Shown piece by piece: positions 1-8,459 of a stretch of DNA of 62,203 nucleotides. A model generated the notes under the pieces. That model made no database searches. It was given only the letters and a program-made list of their open reading frames with translations, and was not told the DNA's origin. The stretch's first letter is position 1, and the number at the start of each line of letters is the position of its first letter. Position numbers and translations under genes: made by a program. The stretch is taken from contig CAIYJU010000065.1 in the NCBI GenBank assembly GCA_903926565.1, positions 1-62,203 on the forward strand. The letters run 5' to 3'. The stretch comes from an uncultured Bacteroidales bacterium (lineage in GTDB: Bacteria; Bacteroidota; Bacteroidia; Bacteroidales; FEN-979).

Positions 1-248
1 ACCTTGGCATTCAGATTATCATTGGTGATGATCTCCTGTGGCTCAGCATTGATCATTTTCTCTGTAATGTTTACCTGATACATTAAATCGATACCTGGTA
101 TGATCCAATGAAATCCAGGGTTGGCAAAACGGTTATATTTACCAAAACGTTCAATTAATCCGCGATGAGTCGGGCGAACGATCCGGATACCTGAGAAAAA
201 GAGCAAACCAACTGCTCCTGCAATAATCAAGATAATAACATTGTTCAT
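1..248 (-). CDS. SPFH/band 7 (stomatin-like) membrane protein, 3' part missing
   Basis: The minus strand from the ATG at 248 encodes 82 residues that run off the left edge. A hydrophobic segment (about residues 3-20) is followed by a stretch with VRPTHRGLIERFGKYNR, PGFHWIIPG and a later QEIITNDN, the hallmark start of the SPFH/band 7 domain of stomatin/QmcA-like proteins. These proteins form oligomeric membrane-anchored assemblies linked to lipid microdomains and protease control. The family is clear, the exact subfamily is not, because most of the protein lies outside the window. It is divergent from the zinc-peptidase lipoprotein gene at 388. Confidence 0.85.
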   Translation of the reverse strand, partial: MNNVIILIIAGAVGLLFFSGIRIVRPTHRGLIERFGKYNRFANPGFHWIIPGIDLMYQVNITEKMINAEPQEIITNDNLNAK

Positions 249-272
249 GGCGATTTGGTTTAGGTTTTTAGT

Positions 273-286
273 ACAAAATATTTTGT
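273..286. promoter_or_regulatory. Perfect 14-bp palindrome in a divergent intergenic region
   Basis: ACAAAATATTTTGT is a perfect inverted repeat lying between the divergent starts at 248 (SPFH protein) and 388 (peptidase). Its position is suitable for an operator of either gene, but no regulator is indicated and AT-rich palindromes can arise by chance. A near-match to the Bacteroidota -7 element, TACTTTCG at 355-362, lies between it and the ATG at 388. Confidence 0.25.
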
Positions 287-387
287 CACAAACTTATAAA
301 TTTTTCCCGATGAAATCAATCGAAGATCATAAAAAATTGAATCTTAATTTTTCATACTTTCGCAAGGCACAAAATACAGGCGGCTCT

Positions 388-2058
388 ATGATACAGAAAT
401 TACTAATTGTTGCGGCTCTAGGATTCTCAATTGTTCTTCTTTTAACAGGATGCAACCGGCAGCCGGGCCGGGCTGACGCCCCTCTCAGCGTGGCCGATTC
501 AATTTTAAACAATAAAATCAAGGCTTTTGTAACTGTAAAGCTAACAACAGACCTTTCCAAACTCAGTGAAAAGGAGAAGCAGATGATTCCTCTTCTTATT
601 GAGGCTGCCACGATCATGGATGACCTTTACTGGGAGCAGGTGATCGGCAGCAGGCAACAATTTACCGATTCTATCCACGACACCTATATAAAAGAATTCG
701 CTCGTATCAATTATGGTCCGTGGGAAAGGCTGAACGGGAACATCTCTTTTATTCCGGGATTTGGTGAAAAGCCAGCCGGGGCGAATATGTATCCCAGGGA
801 TATGACTAAAGAGGAGTTTGAGCGGTGGGATAACAAAGATAAAACAAGCCAGTACTCCGTCATTCGGCGCAATGAAGACAACAGTTTAAAAAACGTCTGG
901 TATCATGACGCATTCAAAGTACAACTTGAAAAAGCTGCAGAATTGCTCCTTCAGGCTTCAGCCATCTCAGAAGACCCCGGATTGAAAAAATACCTGGAGC
1001 TACGCGCCAAGGCCCTGGTAACTGACGACTATTTTGCCAGCGACATGGCATGGATGGAGATGAAAACCAACACCATCGATTTTGTGGTTGGCCCAATTGA
1101 AAACTATGAAGATGAACTTTTCGGTTATAAAACCGCCTTTGAATCGGCCCTGCTGGTAAAGGATAAGGAATGGAGTCTCAAACTGGCAAAATTTGCACAG
1201 TTTTTACCTGAGCTGCAATCACAGCTCCCTGTTGATAATAAATATAAAAAAGAGAAGCCTGGCACTGATTCTGACCTGAATGCGTATGATATCATCTATG
1301 TCTCAGGTCATTCAAATGCAGGCAGTAAGACCATTGCGATTAATTTGCCAAACGACGAAAAAGTGCAGATGGCGAAGGGCTCACGCCGCCTTCAGCTCAA
1401 AAACGCCATGCGGGCCAAGTTTGACAACATCCTTGTTCCTATTTCCGGCATCCTGATTGATTCTACCCAACGAAACAACATCAAATTTGATGCTTTCTTT
1501 TCAAATGTAATGTTCCACGAGGTGGCCCATGGACTAGGCATCAAGAACACCATCACCGGTAAAGGCACAGTGAGAGAGGCAATGAAGGAAAAATATTCAT
1601 CATTTGAGGAAGCCAAGGCTGATATTCTTGGATTGTTCATGACCACACAGCTTATTGATAAGGGAGAGTTAAAGGACATTTCGGCTGAAGATTGTTTTGC
1701 AACTTACATGGCCGGACTGATTCGTTCGGTTCGTTTTGGTGCAGCCAGTGCTCACGGAAAAGCCAACATGATGTGCTTCAACTTCTTTGCCGACAATGGC
1801 GCCTTTGAGCGCAATGCCCGGGGAACATACATGGTCAATTTCGAAAAAACCCGCGCTGCGATGAACAAATGGGCTGCGATTGTCCTGAAATTTGAAGGTG
1901 ATGGCGACTATCCTGGTGCATCTGCCTATCTTGAAACAAATGGAAAGATCAGGGAGGCCTTACAATCTGATATTGAGCGGCTGAAAACAGCAAATATTCC
2001 AGTTGATATTGTGTATGATCAAGGCCTTTCTACCCTTGGATTAGACAAAAGCAGGTAA
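388..2058 (+). CDS. M49-like zinc-peptidase lipoprotein
   Basis: Lipoprotein of 556 residues. The chosen ATG at 388 starts a lipoprotein signal peptide ending in the lipobox LLLTGC; the frame is open further upstream, but that extension would bury the signal. The zinc site is HEVAH at residues 377-381, followed by EEAKAD at 407-412 as the probable second metal-ligand segment. This layout matches the shorter relatives of peptidase family M49 (dipeptidyl peptidase III), including the domain fused to plant Nudix proteins, which carry HEXXH in place of the six-residue HEXXGH. Probable role: periplasm-facing or surface-anchored peptidase. Substrate unknown. It lies 104 bp before the aldehyde dehydrogenase gene on the same strand, with no obvious functional link. 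Confidence 0.75.
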   Translation: MIQKLLIVAALGFSIVLLLTGCNRQPGRADAPLSVADSILNNKIKAFVTVKLTTDLSKLSEKEKQMIPLLIEAATIMDDLYWEQVIGSRQQFTDSIHDTYIKEFARINYGPWERLNGNISFIPGFGEKPAGANMYPRDMTKEEFERWDNKDKTSQYSVIRRNEDNSLKNVWYHDAFKVQLEKAAELLLQASAISEDPGLKKYLELRAKALVTDDYFASDMAWMEMKTNTIDFVVGPIENYEDELFGYKTAFESALLVKDKEWSLKLAKFAQFLPELQSQLPVDNKYKKEKPGTDSDLNAYDIIYVSGHSNAGSKTIAINLPNDEKVQMAKGSRRLQLKNAMRAKFDNILVPISGILIDSTQRNNIKFDAFFSNVMFHEVAHGLGIKNTITGKGTVREAMKEKYSSFEEAKADILGLFMTTQLIDKGELKDISAEDCFATYMAGLIRSVRFGAASAHGKANMMCFNFFADNGAFERNARGTYMVNFEKTRAAMNKWAAIVLKFEGDGDYPGASAYLETNGKIREALQSDIERLKTANIPVDIVYDQGLSTLGLDKSR

Positions 2059-2162
2059 TCATTGCAACAATACTGCCAGGCCGTTTCAGCTGACATCTGA
2101 TTCTCAGCAGTTTTTCATATTCTGAATTCATAAAATATTAACCTCATAAAAACCAGCTTCTC

Positions 2163-3596
2163 ATGGCAGAAACTCTTCTCGAAAAAGCCAACGATTTCCT
2201 AGACAAGGCACAATTGGCAGCTGCAGAATTCCAGCAATATAATCAGGAACAAACGGACAGGATTGTTGAGAGTGTCTTTAAGGCAGGTTTCAACAATCGG
2301 GTAAAGCTGGCTAAAATGGCACAAGAGGAGACCGGGATGGGAATCTGGGAGCACAAAGTCATTAAAAACGTGCTTGGAACTCAACTGGTCTATGAAAGTA
2401 TCAGGAACGAAAAGACCGTCGGGGTCATTTCGTCGGACCCAAAAACAGGAATCACAGAAATTGCCCAACCCCTGGGCCCTATCCTGGCTGTGATTCCTGT
2501 CACAAATCCCACCTCAACCACGATGTTTAAAATCCTGATTTGTCTCAAATCACGCAATCCCATCATCATCAGCGCACATCGGGGTGCCTCAAAATCCTGC
2601 AGTGAAACAGTCAGGATTTGCTATGAGGCGGCACTTGCGGCAGGTGCTCCGGAAGATTGCATCCAGATGATCTCCTCAGGAAGCAGGGATTTCACCCACA
2701 TGATCATGGCCCATCCAAAGGTCGCCCTGATTCTTGCAACAGGAGGAACAGGTCTTGTTAATGCAGCATACAGTTCCGGAAATCCGGCCATTGGTGTGGG
2801 TCCGGGAAATGTCCCGGTGTTTATCGATGAAAGTGCCGACATTCCCTTTGCCGTGGAAAATATTATCTCCTCAAAAACTTTCGACAATGGCACCATTTGT
2901 GCCAGTGAACAGGCCATTGTGGTTACCCGGTCGATGGAAAAAAAGGTGCGTGAGGAGTTCGAAAAACAACATTGTTACTTTCTTAATCCGGAGGAGATCA
3001 AACAGGTTGAAAAGATTGCAATTGTTCAGGAAACACATAGCATGAGCCCGTTTGTAGTCGGGCAGCCGGTTTCCGTCATTGCTGCTAAAGCAGGTATCAA
3101 TGTGCCTGAAGGCACTAAAATCCTGTTGGCTAAACTTGATGGCATTGGCACTGATTATCCGCTGTCAGTTGAGGTATTGGCTCCCATCCTGGCCTTCTAT
3201 GCGGCAGATGACTACCATACGGCTGTAAACATGTGCATCGATTTAAACTATCTTGGTGGTATCGGTCACAGTGCATGCATTTATGCCAATGACGAGAAGC
3301 GGATTTTGGAATATTCTGAATTGCTCAATGCAGGCCGGATTTTAGTGAATACGCCAACCTCCCAGGGAGCAGTTGGCTATTTCTTCAATCATCTGGCTCC
3401 ATCGCTGACACTCGGCTGCGGAACCGGCGGGAAAAATATTACCACCGAAAACATAACAGCAAAAAATTTGCTAAACATTCAGCGCGTCAGCAGGCGAAAG
3501 CCGAATGAATTATGGTTCTCTCACGACCAGTCACAATACTATGATGAATCGCTGAGTGTCGATGAGATTATGAGAGATTATTATAAAAACCACTAA
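2163..3596 (+). CDS. Acetaldehyde dehydrogenase (CoA-acylating), stand-alone
   Basis: A 477-residue aldehyde dehydrogenase superfamily enzyme resembling the N-terminal half of AdhE and EutE/PduP-type proteins. It would interconvert acetyl-CoA (or another short acyl-CoA) and the aldehyde using NAD(H). The catalytic cysteine is visible in NGTICASEQ (C246); the glycine-rich stretch GPGNVPVFID and the cofactor-site segment ILATGGTGLVNAAYSSGNPA precede it. There is no alcohol dehydrogenase domain and no encapsulation peptide that I can recognise, so it is neither AdhE nor clearly a microcompartment enzyme. The STAS gene begins 11 bp after its stop and is probably co-transcribed. The acyl chain preferred cannot be told from the sequence. 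Confidence 0.85.
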   Translation: MAETLLEKANDFLDKAQLAAAEFQQYNQEQTDRIVESVFKAGFNNRVKLAKMAQEETGMGIWEHKVIKNVLGTQLVYESIRNEKTVGVISSDPKTGITEIAQPLGPILAVIPVTNPTSTTMFKILICLKSRNPIIISAHRGASKSCSETVRICYEAALAAGAPEDCIQMISSGSRDFTHMIMAHPKVALILATGGTGLVNAAYSSGNPAIGVGPGNVPVFIDESADIPFAVENIISSKTFDNGTICASEQAIVVTRSMEKKVREEFEKQHCYFLNPEEIKQVEKIAIVQETHSMSPFVVGQPVSVIAAKAGINVPEGTKILLAKLDGIGTDYPLSVEVLAPILAFYAADDYHTAVNMCIDLNYLGGIGHSACIYANDEKRILEYSELLNAGRILVNTPTSQGAVGYFFNHLAPSLTLGCGTGGKNITTENITAKNLLNIQRVSRRKPNELWFSHDQSQYYDESLSVDEIMRDYYKNH

Positions 3597-3607
3597 ACAG
3601 TCAAGCC

Positions 3608-3919
3608 ATGGTAACCTTTAATTACAACGAAGAAGAAAAAATTTTCACTGCTACTTTTGCGGGACGTTTAGATACACTTGCCGTTCAACGGATAAGTGAA
3701 ATAGTTCATATCAATTTGCCCGTCAGGGATGGTAAATCTGAAGACACAATTGTATTTGACCTGCGCGATGTTGACTACATATCATCTTCATTCATAAGAA
3801 TTTGCGTGAGTGTAGCAAAACAAGCCGGCCCCGGACAATTTTCGATCTCACATTGCCAGCCATTTATCAAGAAAACTTTTAAAATATCGGGTCTCGACGA
3901 GATGATGAATGTGACCTGA
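3608..3919 (+). CDS. STAS-domain protein (anti-sigma factor antagonist-like)
   Basis: A single-domain protein of 103 residues with the STAS fold of SpoIIAA/RsbV. The segment FDLRDVDYISSSFIRI matches the conserved loop in which a serine is phosphorylated by a cognate anti-sigma kinase. No kinase, phosphatase or anti-sigma gene is adjacent, so its partner is unknown. It probably shares a transcript with the aldehyde dehydrogenase gene 11 bp upstream. Some STAS proteins act in non-sigma signalling, so antagonist is the family role rather than a demonstrated one. Confidence 0.8.
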   Translation: MVTFNYNEEEKIFTATFAGRLDTLAVQRISEIVHINLPVRDGKSEDTIVFDLRDVDYISSSFIRICVSVAKQAGPGQFSISHCQPFIKKTFKISGLDEMMNVT

Positions 3920-3975
3920 GTCGCATGCCGGACCACGAATATTAAATATTTTCAGCGTTATCCAAATATTGGGTG

Positions 3976-3983
3976 TATCTTTG
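3976..3983 (+). promoter_or_regulatory. TAnnTTTG-type -7 element upstream of the DEAD-box helicase
   Basis: TATCTTTG fits the Bacteroidota -7 consensus TAnnTTTG and is followed by a C as in many promoters of this phylum. No clear -33 TTG was found at the usual distance. If used, transcription would start near 3990 and leave a leader of roughly 150 nt before the ATG at 4138. Confidence 0.5.
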
Positions 3984-4137
3984 CAGCCACATTTGAAAGA
4001 TTGTATCTCAATCTGTAAGTAATCCTCCCACTTTTACATTTCAGCCCACCATACACTTTTTTAATGCCATCCGGACAGGACTGTTCTTCAGTTTTGCAGC
4101 CGGGACAATCTATTTTATATTAATTAATAACCATTAA

Positions 4138-5274
4138 ATGAATTTTGAAAATCTGAATCTTATCCAGCCATTATTGAATGCTGTAAGTAAAAAAGGGTAC
4201 CTGGTCCCGACTCCAATCCAGGAAAAAGCGATTCCAATAATCCTCCAGGGAAAAGATATTTTTGGATGTGCACAAACCGGTACGGGTAAAACCGCTGCCT
4301 TTTCATTGCCAATATTACAACTGCTTGAAACAGAAAAAGACCGTAATCATCGCCGTGCAGTGAGGGCCTTGATCCTTGCTCCTACCCGTGAACTCGTTGC
4401 ACAGATCAGTGCGGAGATTATGATGTACGGCAAAGGACTCGACATCCGGCTTGTCACCATCTATGGCGGCATATCACAAAAAGCCCAGACGCAGGCCCTC
4501 CAGCAGGGTGTGGACATCATCGTGGCTGCCCCTGGAAGGCTCCTCGACCTGATGAACCAGGGATTTGTTCATCTTGACAAGGTGGAATACCTGGTGCTTG
4601 ATGAGGCCGACCGCATGCTCGACATGGGTTTTATCAACGATATCCGCAAGATCACCGCGAAACTGCCGGCGAAAAGGCAGACACTCCTGTTTTCGGCCAC
4701 GGCGCCTGAAGAGATCAGGAAACTGGCAGCATCGCTTCTTCACAATCCGGTACAGTTAAATCTCTCGCCCGACACGGCGCCCCCCATCCTGGTGTCCCAG
4801 TCGGTTTACCATGTAAAAAAAGAGAACAAGAAACTGCTCCTCACTCATGTTCTTCAAAATGAATCCGTTAAAAACGTGCTGATCTTTACGCGTACCAAAC
4901 ATGGCGCGGATAAAGTTGTGAAGGATCTGCTGCGTAACGGAATCAAAGCCCAGGCCATCCACGGCAACAAATCCCAGAGTGCACGCGACAAAGCACTGAA
5001 AGACTTCAAAAACAGAAGCATACGGGTTTTGGTTGCAACCGATGTTGCTTCGAGGGGTATCGATGTTGACAAACTTTCGCACGTGATCAATTATGAAATC
5101 CCTGAACAGGCTGAGACTTACGTTCACCGCATCGGACGGACAGGCAGGGCGGGTGAAGCAGGTTCTGCTTTATCATTTTGTTCCTCGGATGAAAAACCAT
5201 ATTTGAAGAATATCCATAAACTGATCCACAAAAATATTGATGTGATTACCTCACATCCGTTTGCGATTAATTAG
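4138..5274 (+). CDS. rhlE: DEAD-box RNA helicase, RhlE type
   Basis: ATP-dependent RNA helicase of 378 residues acting on structured RNA in the cytoplasm (RNA decay, ribosome assembly or cold adaptation in related proteins). All core motifs are visible in order: Q motif (TPIQEKAIP), Walker [15 protein letters not shown], motif [11 protein letters not shown], motif III SAT, and the helicase C-terminal motifs [11 protein letters not shown] and [10 protein letters not shown]. The protein ends shortly after the second RecA-like domain, so it lacks the long basic tail of many RhlE proteins. It has a TAnnTTTG promoter with a long leader and is followed by a strong bidirectional terminator shared with the convergent DnaE-like gene. 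Confidence 0.9.
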   Translation: MNFENLNLIQPLLNAVSKKGYLVPTPIQEKAIPIILQGKDIFGCAQTGTGKTAAFSLPILQLLETEKDRNHRRAVRALILAPTRELVAQISAEIMMYGKGLDIRLVTIYGGISQKAQTQALQQGVDIIVAAPGRLLDLMNQGFVHLDKVEYLVLDEADRMLDMGFINDIRKITAKLPAKRQTLLFSATAPEEIRKLAASLLHNPVQLNLSPDTAPPILVSQSVYHVKKENKKLLLTHVLQNESVKNVLIFTRTKHGADKVVKDLLRNGIKAQAIHGNKSQSARDKALKDFKNRSIRVLVATDVASRGIDVDKLSHVINYEIPEQAETYVHRIGRTGRAGEAGSALSFCSSDEKPYLKNIHKLIHKNIDVITSHPFAIN

Positions 5275-5287
5275 TTTTATCCCCCTC

Positions 5288-5326
5288 AAACCTTCCAGGT
5301 TTTAAAAACCTGGAAGGTTTTTTCAC
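5288..5326. terminator. Bidirectional terminator between rhlE and the dnaE-like gene
   Basis: A perfect inverted repeat with 16-bp arms (5288-5303 and 5305-5320, core CCTTCCAGG) separated by one base. A run of T follows on the plus strand. It lies between convergent stops at 5274 and 5323. The same kind of palindrome recurs between genes in many Bacteroidota, so it may double as a dispersed repeat. Confidence 0.8.
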
Positions 5327-8298
5327 CCCCTTGGATCACCTTTCAGCGGCATCTTTGCCATCTTTTCAACATTCATGCTGGGGAAGCCGAACTCCTCCAC
5401 AATTTTCCCCTTAACAAGGTAAACGCCATCACCCCTGAAAGGATATTCCCTGACGGCTTTTGGAAAGTGGACTGTGTCGAAAAAATGCCCGTTGATATCG
5501 ATGAATGTACCAAAATGCATCCACTCACGTTTGATGGTACGAACGTATTTAATGGTTACCAACAGCCCTAACATACGAATGTTTTTTCCGACATGGGCAG
5601 CCATTTCGTGAGCAAGGATGTCACCTCTGAACAGGGTCTCCAGCAGATCAAAATAGGTATGGGTCACCGGGAATCCCAGGAGTTCGATTTCATCGTAAAC
5701 ATCAGCAACGATGTTCTGTTCCAAAACAGGCAGTTCGTATTTCTTCACCGGCGACGGGAAAAGCGGGGGATTATCAGTGAGCTTACCCCTTCCCAACAGC
5801 ATGTGTGCCTCCCATAACAATGATGCTTTTGGCTTGCCGGTAAAACGAAACGCCCCAACCCTGATAAGGATGATCAGCTGATCAAGCGTAACAGGAACGC
5901 GCTGAATAAGATCTCCAAGATTTTTATACGGGCGCGGTGTTTTTTGCAAATCGCAAACTTCGAATCTCAAATTGTAAATTTCCTTACCCACCTCCGCCTC
6001 CAATCCTGCCACGTGGATAAATCCGAGGAAAATATCCTTTCCCCGGATGCTGGTCATGTATTCGCTTCGGTTTACACAGGGCACATGCAGGTTCGCTCCA
6101 GATATTTTCGCTTCATTGAAATACACCCAGGAGGCATAAAATCCACCGAAATTATTGATCACCCCGGTAATGAATTCAAGCGGATAATGCGCCTTGAGAT
6201 AAAGACTCTGGTAACTCTCTACCGCATACGAAGCCGAATGGGCCTTGGAAAAGGAGTACCCGGCAAACGATTCGATTTGCCGCCATACCTCTTTGGTTAC
6301 CTCATCGGGGTACCCGGAATTTTTACAATTTGCAAAGAATTTGTCGATGATACGCTGCAGTTCCTTCTTCGATCTGTATTTTCCGCTCATCGCCCGCCGG
6401 ATCACATCTGCATCGGCCAGGTCGAGGCCGGCGAAATGATGGCAGATCTTCAGCACATCCTCCTGGTAAACCATCACACCGAAGGTCTCCTTTAACTGCT
6501 CCTCCATCACCGGGTGGAGGTACCTGAACTTATCAGGATGGTGAAACCGGAAGATATACTCCTTCATCATCCCTGACCGTGCCACACCCGGGCGGATGAT
6601 CGAGCTGGCAGCCACCAGTGTACGATAGTTGTCGCAGTGCAGTTTCTTCAGCAATCCCCGCATGGCAGGGCTTTCCACATAAAAGCAGCCGATTGTGCGG
6701 GCATTGCGCAGCTGCTCCTTCACCTTTTCATCCTCCTTGAATGCACGTACCTGGTGTACATCCACACTGATGCCCTGGTTTTTTTTCACAAGTTCAGCAG
6801 CTTCGTAGATATGGCCGATACCACGCTGGCTCAGGATGTCGAGTTTCTCAAAGCCGATATCCTCCGCTACATACATGTCGAACTGCGTGGTTGGAAAGCC
6901 TTTGGGGGGAAGGTCGAGCGCCGTGTAACAGGTAATGGGATCTTCGGAGATGAGGACCCCGCCGGCATGGATGCTTCGGATGTTCGGGAAGTCGGCCATC
7001 ATCTCTCCGAGGTCCTTGATTTTCCGGATGATCTGATTGTTATGCACAGCCTCTTCCGGATTCTTCAGAAAAGCATCGATCTCCCCCTTCGGAAGCCCGT
7101 GAACCTTACCCAGTTCGCGCAGGATGGACTTATCGCGAAAGGTTGACATGGCGCCAAGCAAGGCAGTATGCTCATGGCCATACCTTTTAAATATGTAGTC
7201 GAGTACCTCGTCACGTTCCTTCCAGGAGTAGTCGATGTCGAAATCAGGTGGGGATGTTCGTTTGGGGTTGATGAAGCGTTCAAAATAGAGATCCAGCTCG
7301 ATCGGGTCCACGTCAGTGATGCGCAGGCAGTAAGCCACGATGCTGTTGGCTCCGCTTCCCCGCCCTACATGGTAAAAACCGCGCGACATCGAATAGCGGA
7401 TAATGTCCCAGGTAATGAGAAAATAGGCAGCAAAACCCATCCTGTCGATGATGCCAAGTTCATGAAGAATGCGTCGTTTTGCCTCGCCGTGCCCTTTCCC
7501 GTAGCGGTACTGAAGCCCGTCCATTGCCAGTTTTTCGAGCAGGATGAGATCATCGTAGCGGTCGCCGGTGAAGGTCTTCCTGTTTTTACAGGCCTTGAAA
7601 TCGAAATCAATGGAACATGCTTCCATGAGGTGCTCCGTATTCCGGACGATCTCAGGAAAGTCGCGGCAAATATCCCGCAGCTCGTCAACCGGCCTCATGA
7701 TCTCATCGGATGCAGCAACCTGGCGGGGTTCCAGCCGGCTCAGCAACACATTGTGGTCAACTGCCCTGAAGTTCCTGTGCAGTTCGTACTCTTTTTCGTT
7801 CCTGAATGTAACCGGGGCCATGAGCACCATCCGGGGAATGAGATCGCGGTGCCTGGAGAGCATCAGCGGGTTGAGTTCTGACGGGCGGATGCCGATGTAC
7901 GATGTAAGATTCGCGATTGACGATTGACGACTTAAGGACGGCAGGAATGCTGAAAAAGGATAAACAACAAAGACATTCTCAAACTCAGGCGCCCGTTGAG
8001 GCAGTGGAAGGTTTCCCAGGTTATGGTGACTGAGGAATTCGTTCAGTTCACGAAAACCCTCATTATTTTTTGCCAGGCCAATGTAAAGCAGCTGATCTTC
8101 TTGCCGGAATTCGATCCCGGCGATGGGTTTGATGTTTTTCTCCCTGCATGCAGCCACAAAATCCATGATCCCGGTGGAGTTGTTGATGTCGGTGAGGGCG
8201 AGTGCAGGGATACCTGCCCTTACGGCCTCATCCACCAGGTTTTCAACTGAGAGCGTTCCATAACGAAGGGAGTAATACGAGTGGCCGTTCAGGTACAT
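5323..8298 (-). CDS. Error-prone type DNA polymerase III alpha subunit (second DnaE)
   Basis: C-family DNA polymerase of 991 residues, shorter than replicative DnaE (about 1160 in E. coli and longer in Bacteroidota). The palm catalytic pair is intact in PDFDID (D352, D354, D356), followed by the finger and HhH regions and a short C-terminus. The N-terminal PHP domain has lost metal ligands: the usual HxH is N4-G5-H6 and the usual TDH is T36-D37-I38, so PHP-linked proofreading is unlikely. It lies near dinB and a self-cleaving repressor and has TAATCA operator-like sites in front of its start. By analogy with the ImuC/DnaE2 polymerases of other phyla I infer a DNA-damage-inducible translesion polymerase. 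AAGG lies just before the ATG at 8298. Confidence 0.85.
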   Translation of the reverse strand: MYLNGHSYYSLRYGTLSVENLVDEAVRAGIPALALTDINNSTGIMDFVAACREKNIKPIAGIEFRQEDQLLYIGLAKNNEGFRELNEFLSHHNLGNLPLPQRAPEFENVFVVYPFSAFLPSLSRQSSIANLTSYIGIRPSELNPLMLSRHRDLIPRMVLMAPVTFRNEKEYELHRNFRAVDHNVLLSRLEPRQVAASDEIMRPVDELRDICRDFPEIVRNTEHLMEACSIDFDFKACKNRKTFTGDRYDDLILLEKLAMDGLQYRYGKGHGEAKRRILHELGIIDRMGFAAYFLITWDIIRYSMSRGFYHVGRGSGANSIVAYCLRITDVDPIELDLYFERFINPKRTSPPDFDIDYSWKERDEVLDYIFKRYGHEHTALLGAMSTFRDKSILRELGKVHGLPKGEIDAFLKNPEEAVHNNQIIRKIKDLGEMMADFPNIRSIHAGGVLISEDPITCYTALDLPPKGFPTTQFDMYVAEDIGFEKLDILSQRGIGHIYEAAELVKKNQGISVDVHQVRAFKEDEKVKEQLRNARTIGCFYVESPAMRGLLKKLHCDNYRTLVAASSIIRPGVARSGMMKEYIFRFHHPDKFRYLHPVMEEQLKETFGVMVYQEDVLKICHHFAGLDLADADVIRRAMSGKYRSKKELQRIIDKFFANCKNSGYPDEVTKEVWRQIESFAGYSFSKAHSASYAVESYQSLYLKAHYPLEFITGVINNFGGFYASWVYFNEAKISGANLHVPCVNRSEYMTSIRGKDIFLGFIHVAGLEAEVGKEIYNLRFEVCDLQKTPRPYKNLGDLIQRVPVTLDQLIILIRVGAFRFTGKPKASLLWEAHMLLGRGKLTDNPPLFPSPVKKYELPVLEQNIVADVYDEIELLGFPVTHTYFDLLETLFRGDILAHEMAAHVGKNIRMLGLLVTIKYVRTIKREWMHFGTFIDINGHFFDTVHFPKAVREYPFRGDGVYLVKGKIVEEFGFPSMNVEKMAKMPLKGDPRG

Positions 8299-8310
8299 CC
8301 TTACAACATT

Positions 8311-8350
8311 TGATTATATTTTAATCATTATCATGATCACAATATAATCA
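8311..8350 (-). promoter_or_regulatory. Tandem operator candidate upstream of the dnaE-like gene
   Basis: Two 17-bp sites with inverted-repeat structure TGATTA-N5-TAATCA: a perfect copy at 8311-8327 and a one-mismatch copy at 8334-8350. They start 23 bp apart, about two helical turns. The TAATCA halves (8322-8327 and 8345-8350) have exactly the spacing seen between the dinB and repressor genes at 11055-11083. They lie 13-52 bp before the dnaE start, a good place for repression. Binding by the S24 repressor at 11097 is inferred. Confidence 0.6.
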
Positions 8351-8415
8351 AATTAAAGGAAATCGGCCCTCAATTATAAAAACATAGTTGAATTTAGCCC
8401 TTTTATACATATATA

Positions 8416-8445
8416 TTGATTATTCGCCAATAAAAGCTAATTTTG
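8416..8445 (+). promoter_or_regulatory. Bacteroidota-type promoter of the SatD-like gene
   Basis: TTG at 8416-8418, 19 bp, then TAATTTTG at 8438-8445: both elements and the spacing fit the -33/-7 promoter of Bacteroidota. The -7 element ends 14 bp before the ATG at 8460, which supports that start and rules against an upstream extension. The promoter lies on the opposite side of the dnaE operator sites. Confidence 0.7.
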
Positions 8446-8459
8446 CAAAAATTCCCGTT

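Noticed and set aside
241..387. A 49-codon N-terminal extension of the M49-like protein from a TTG
   Set aside because: It would overlap the start of the divergent SPFH gene and hide the lipoprotein signal that begins at 388.
7168..7881. Open frame of 237 codons antisense to the dnaE-like gene
   Set aside because: Shadow of the real gene; composition follows the third-position bias of dnaE and no domain is recognised.
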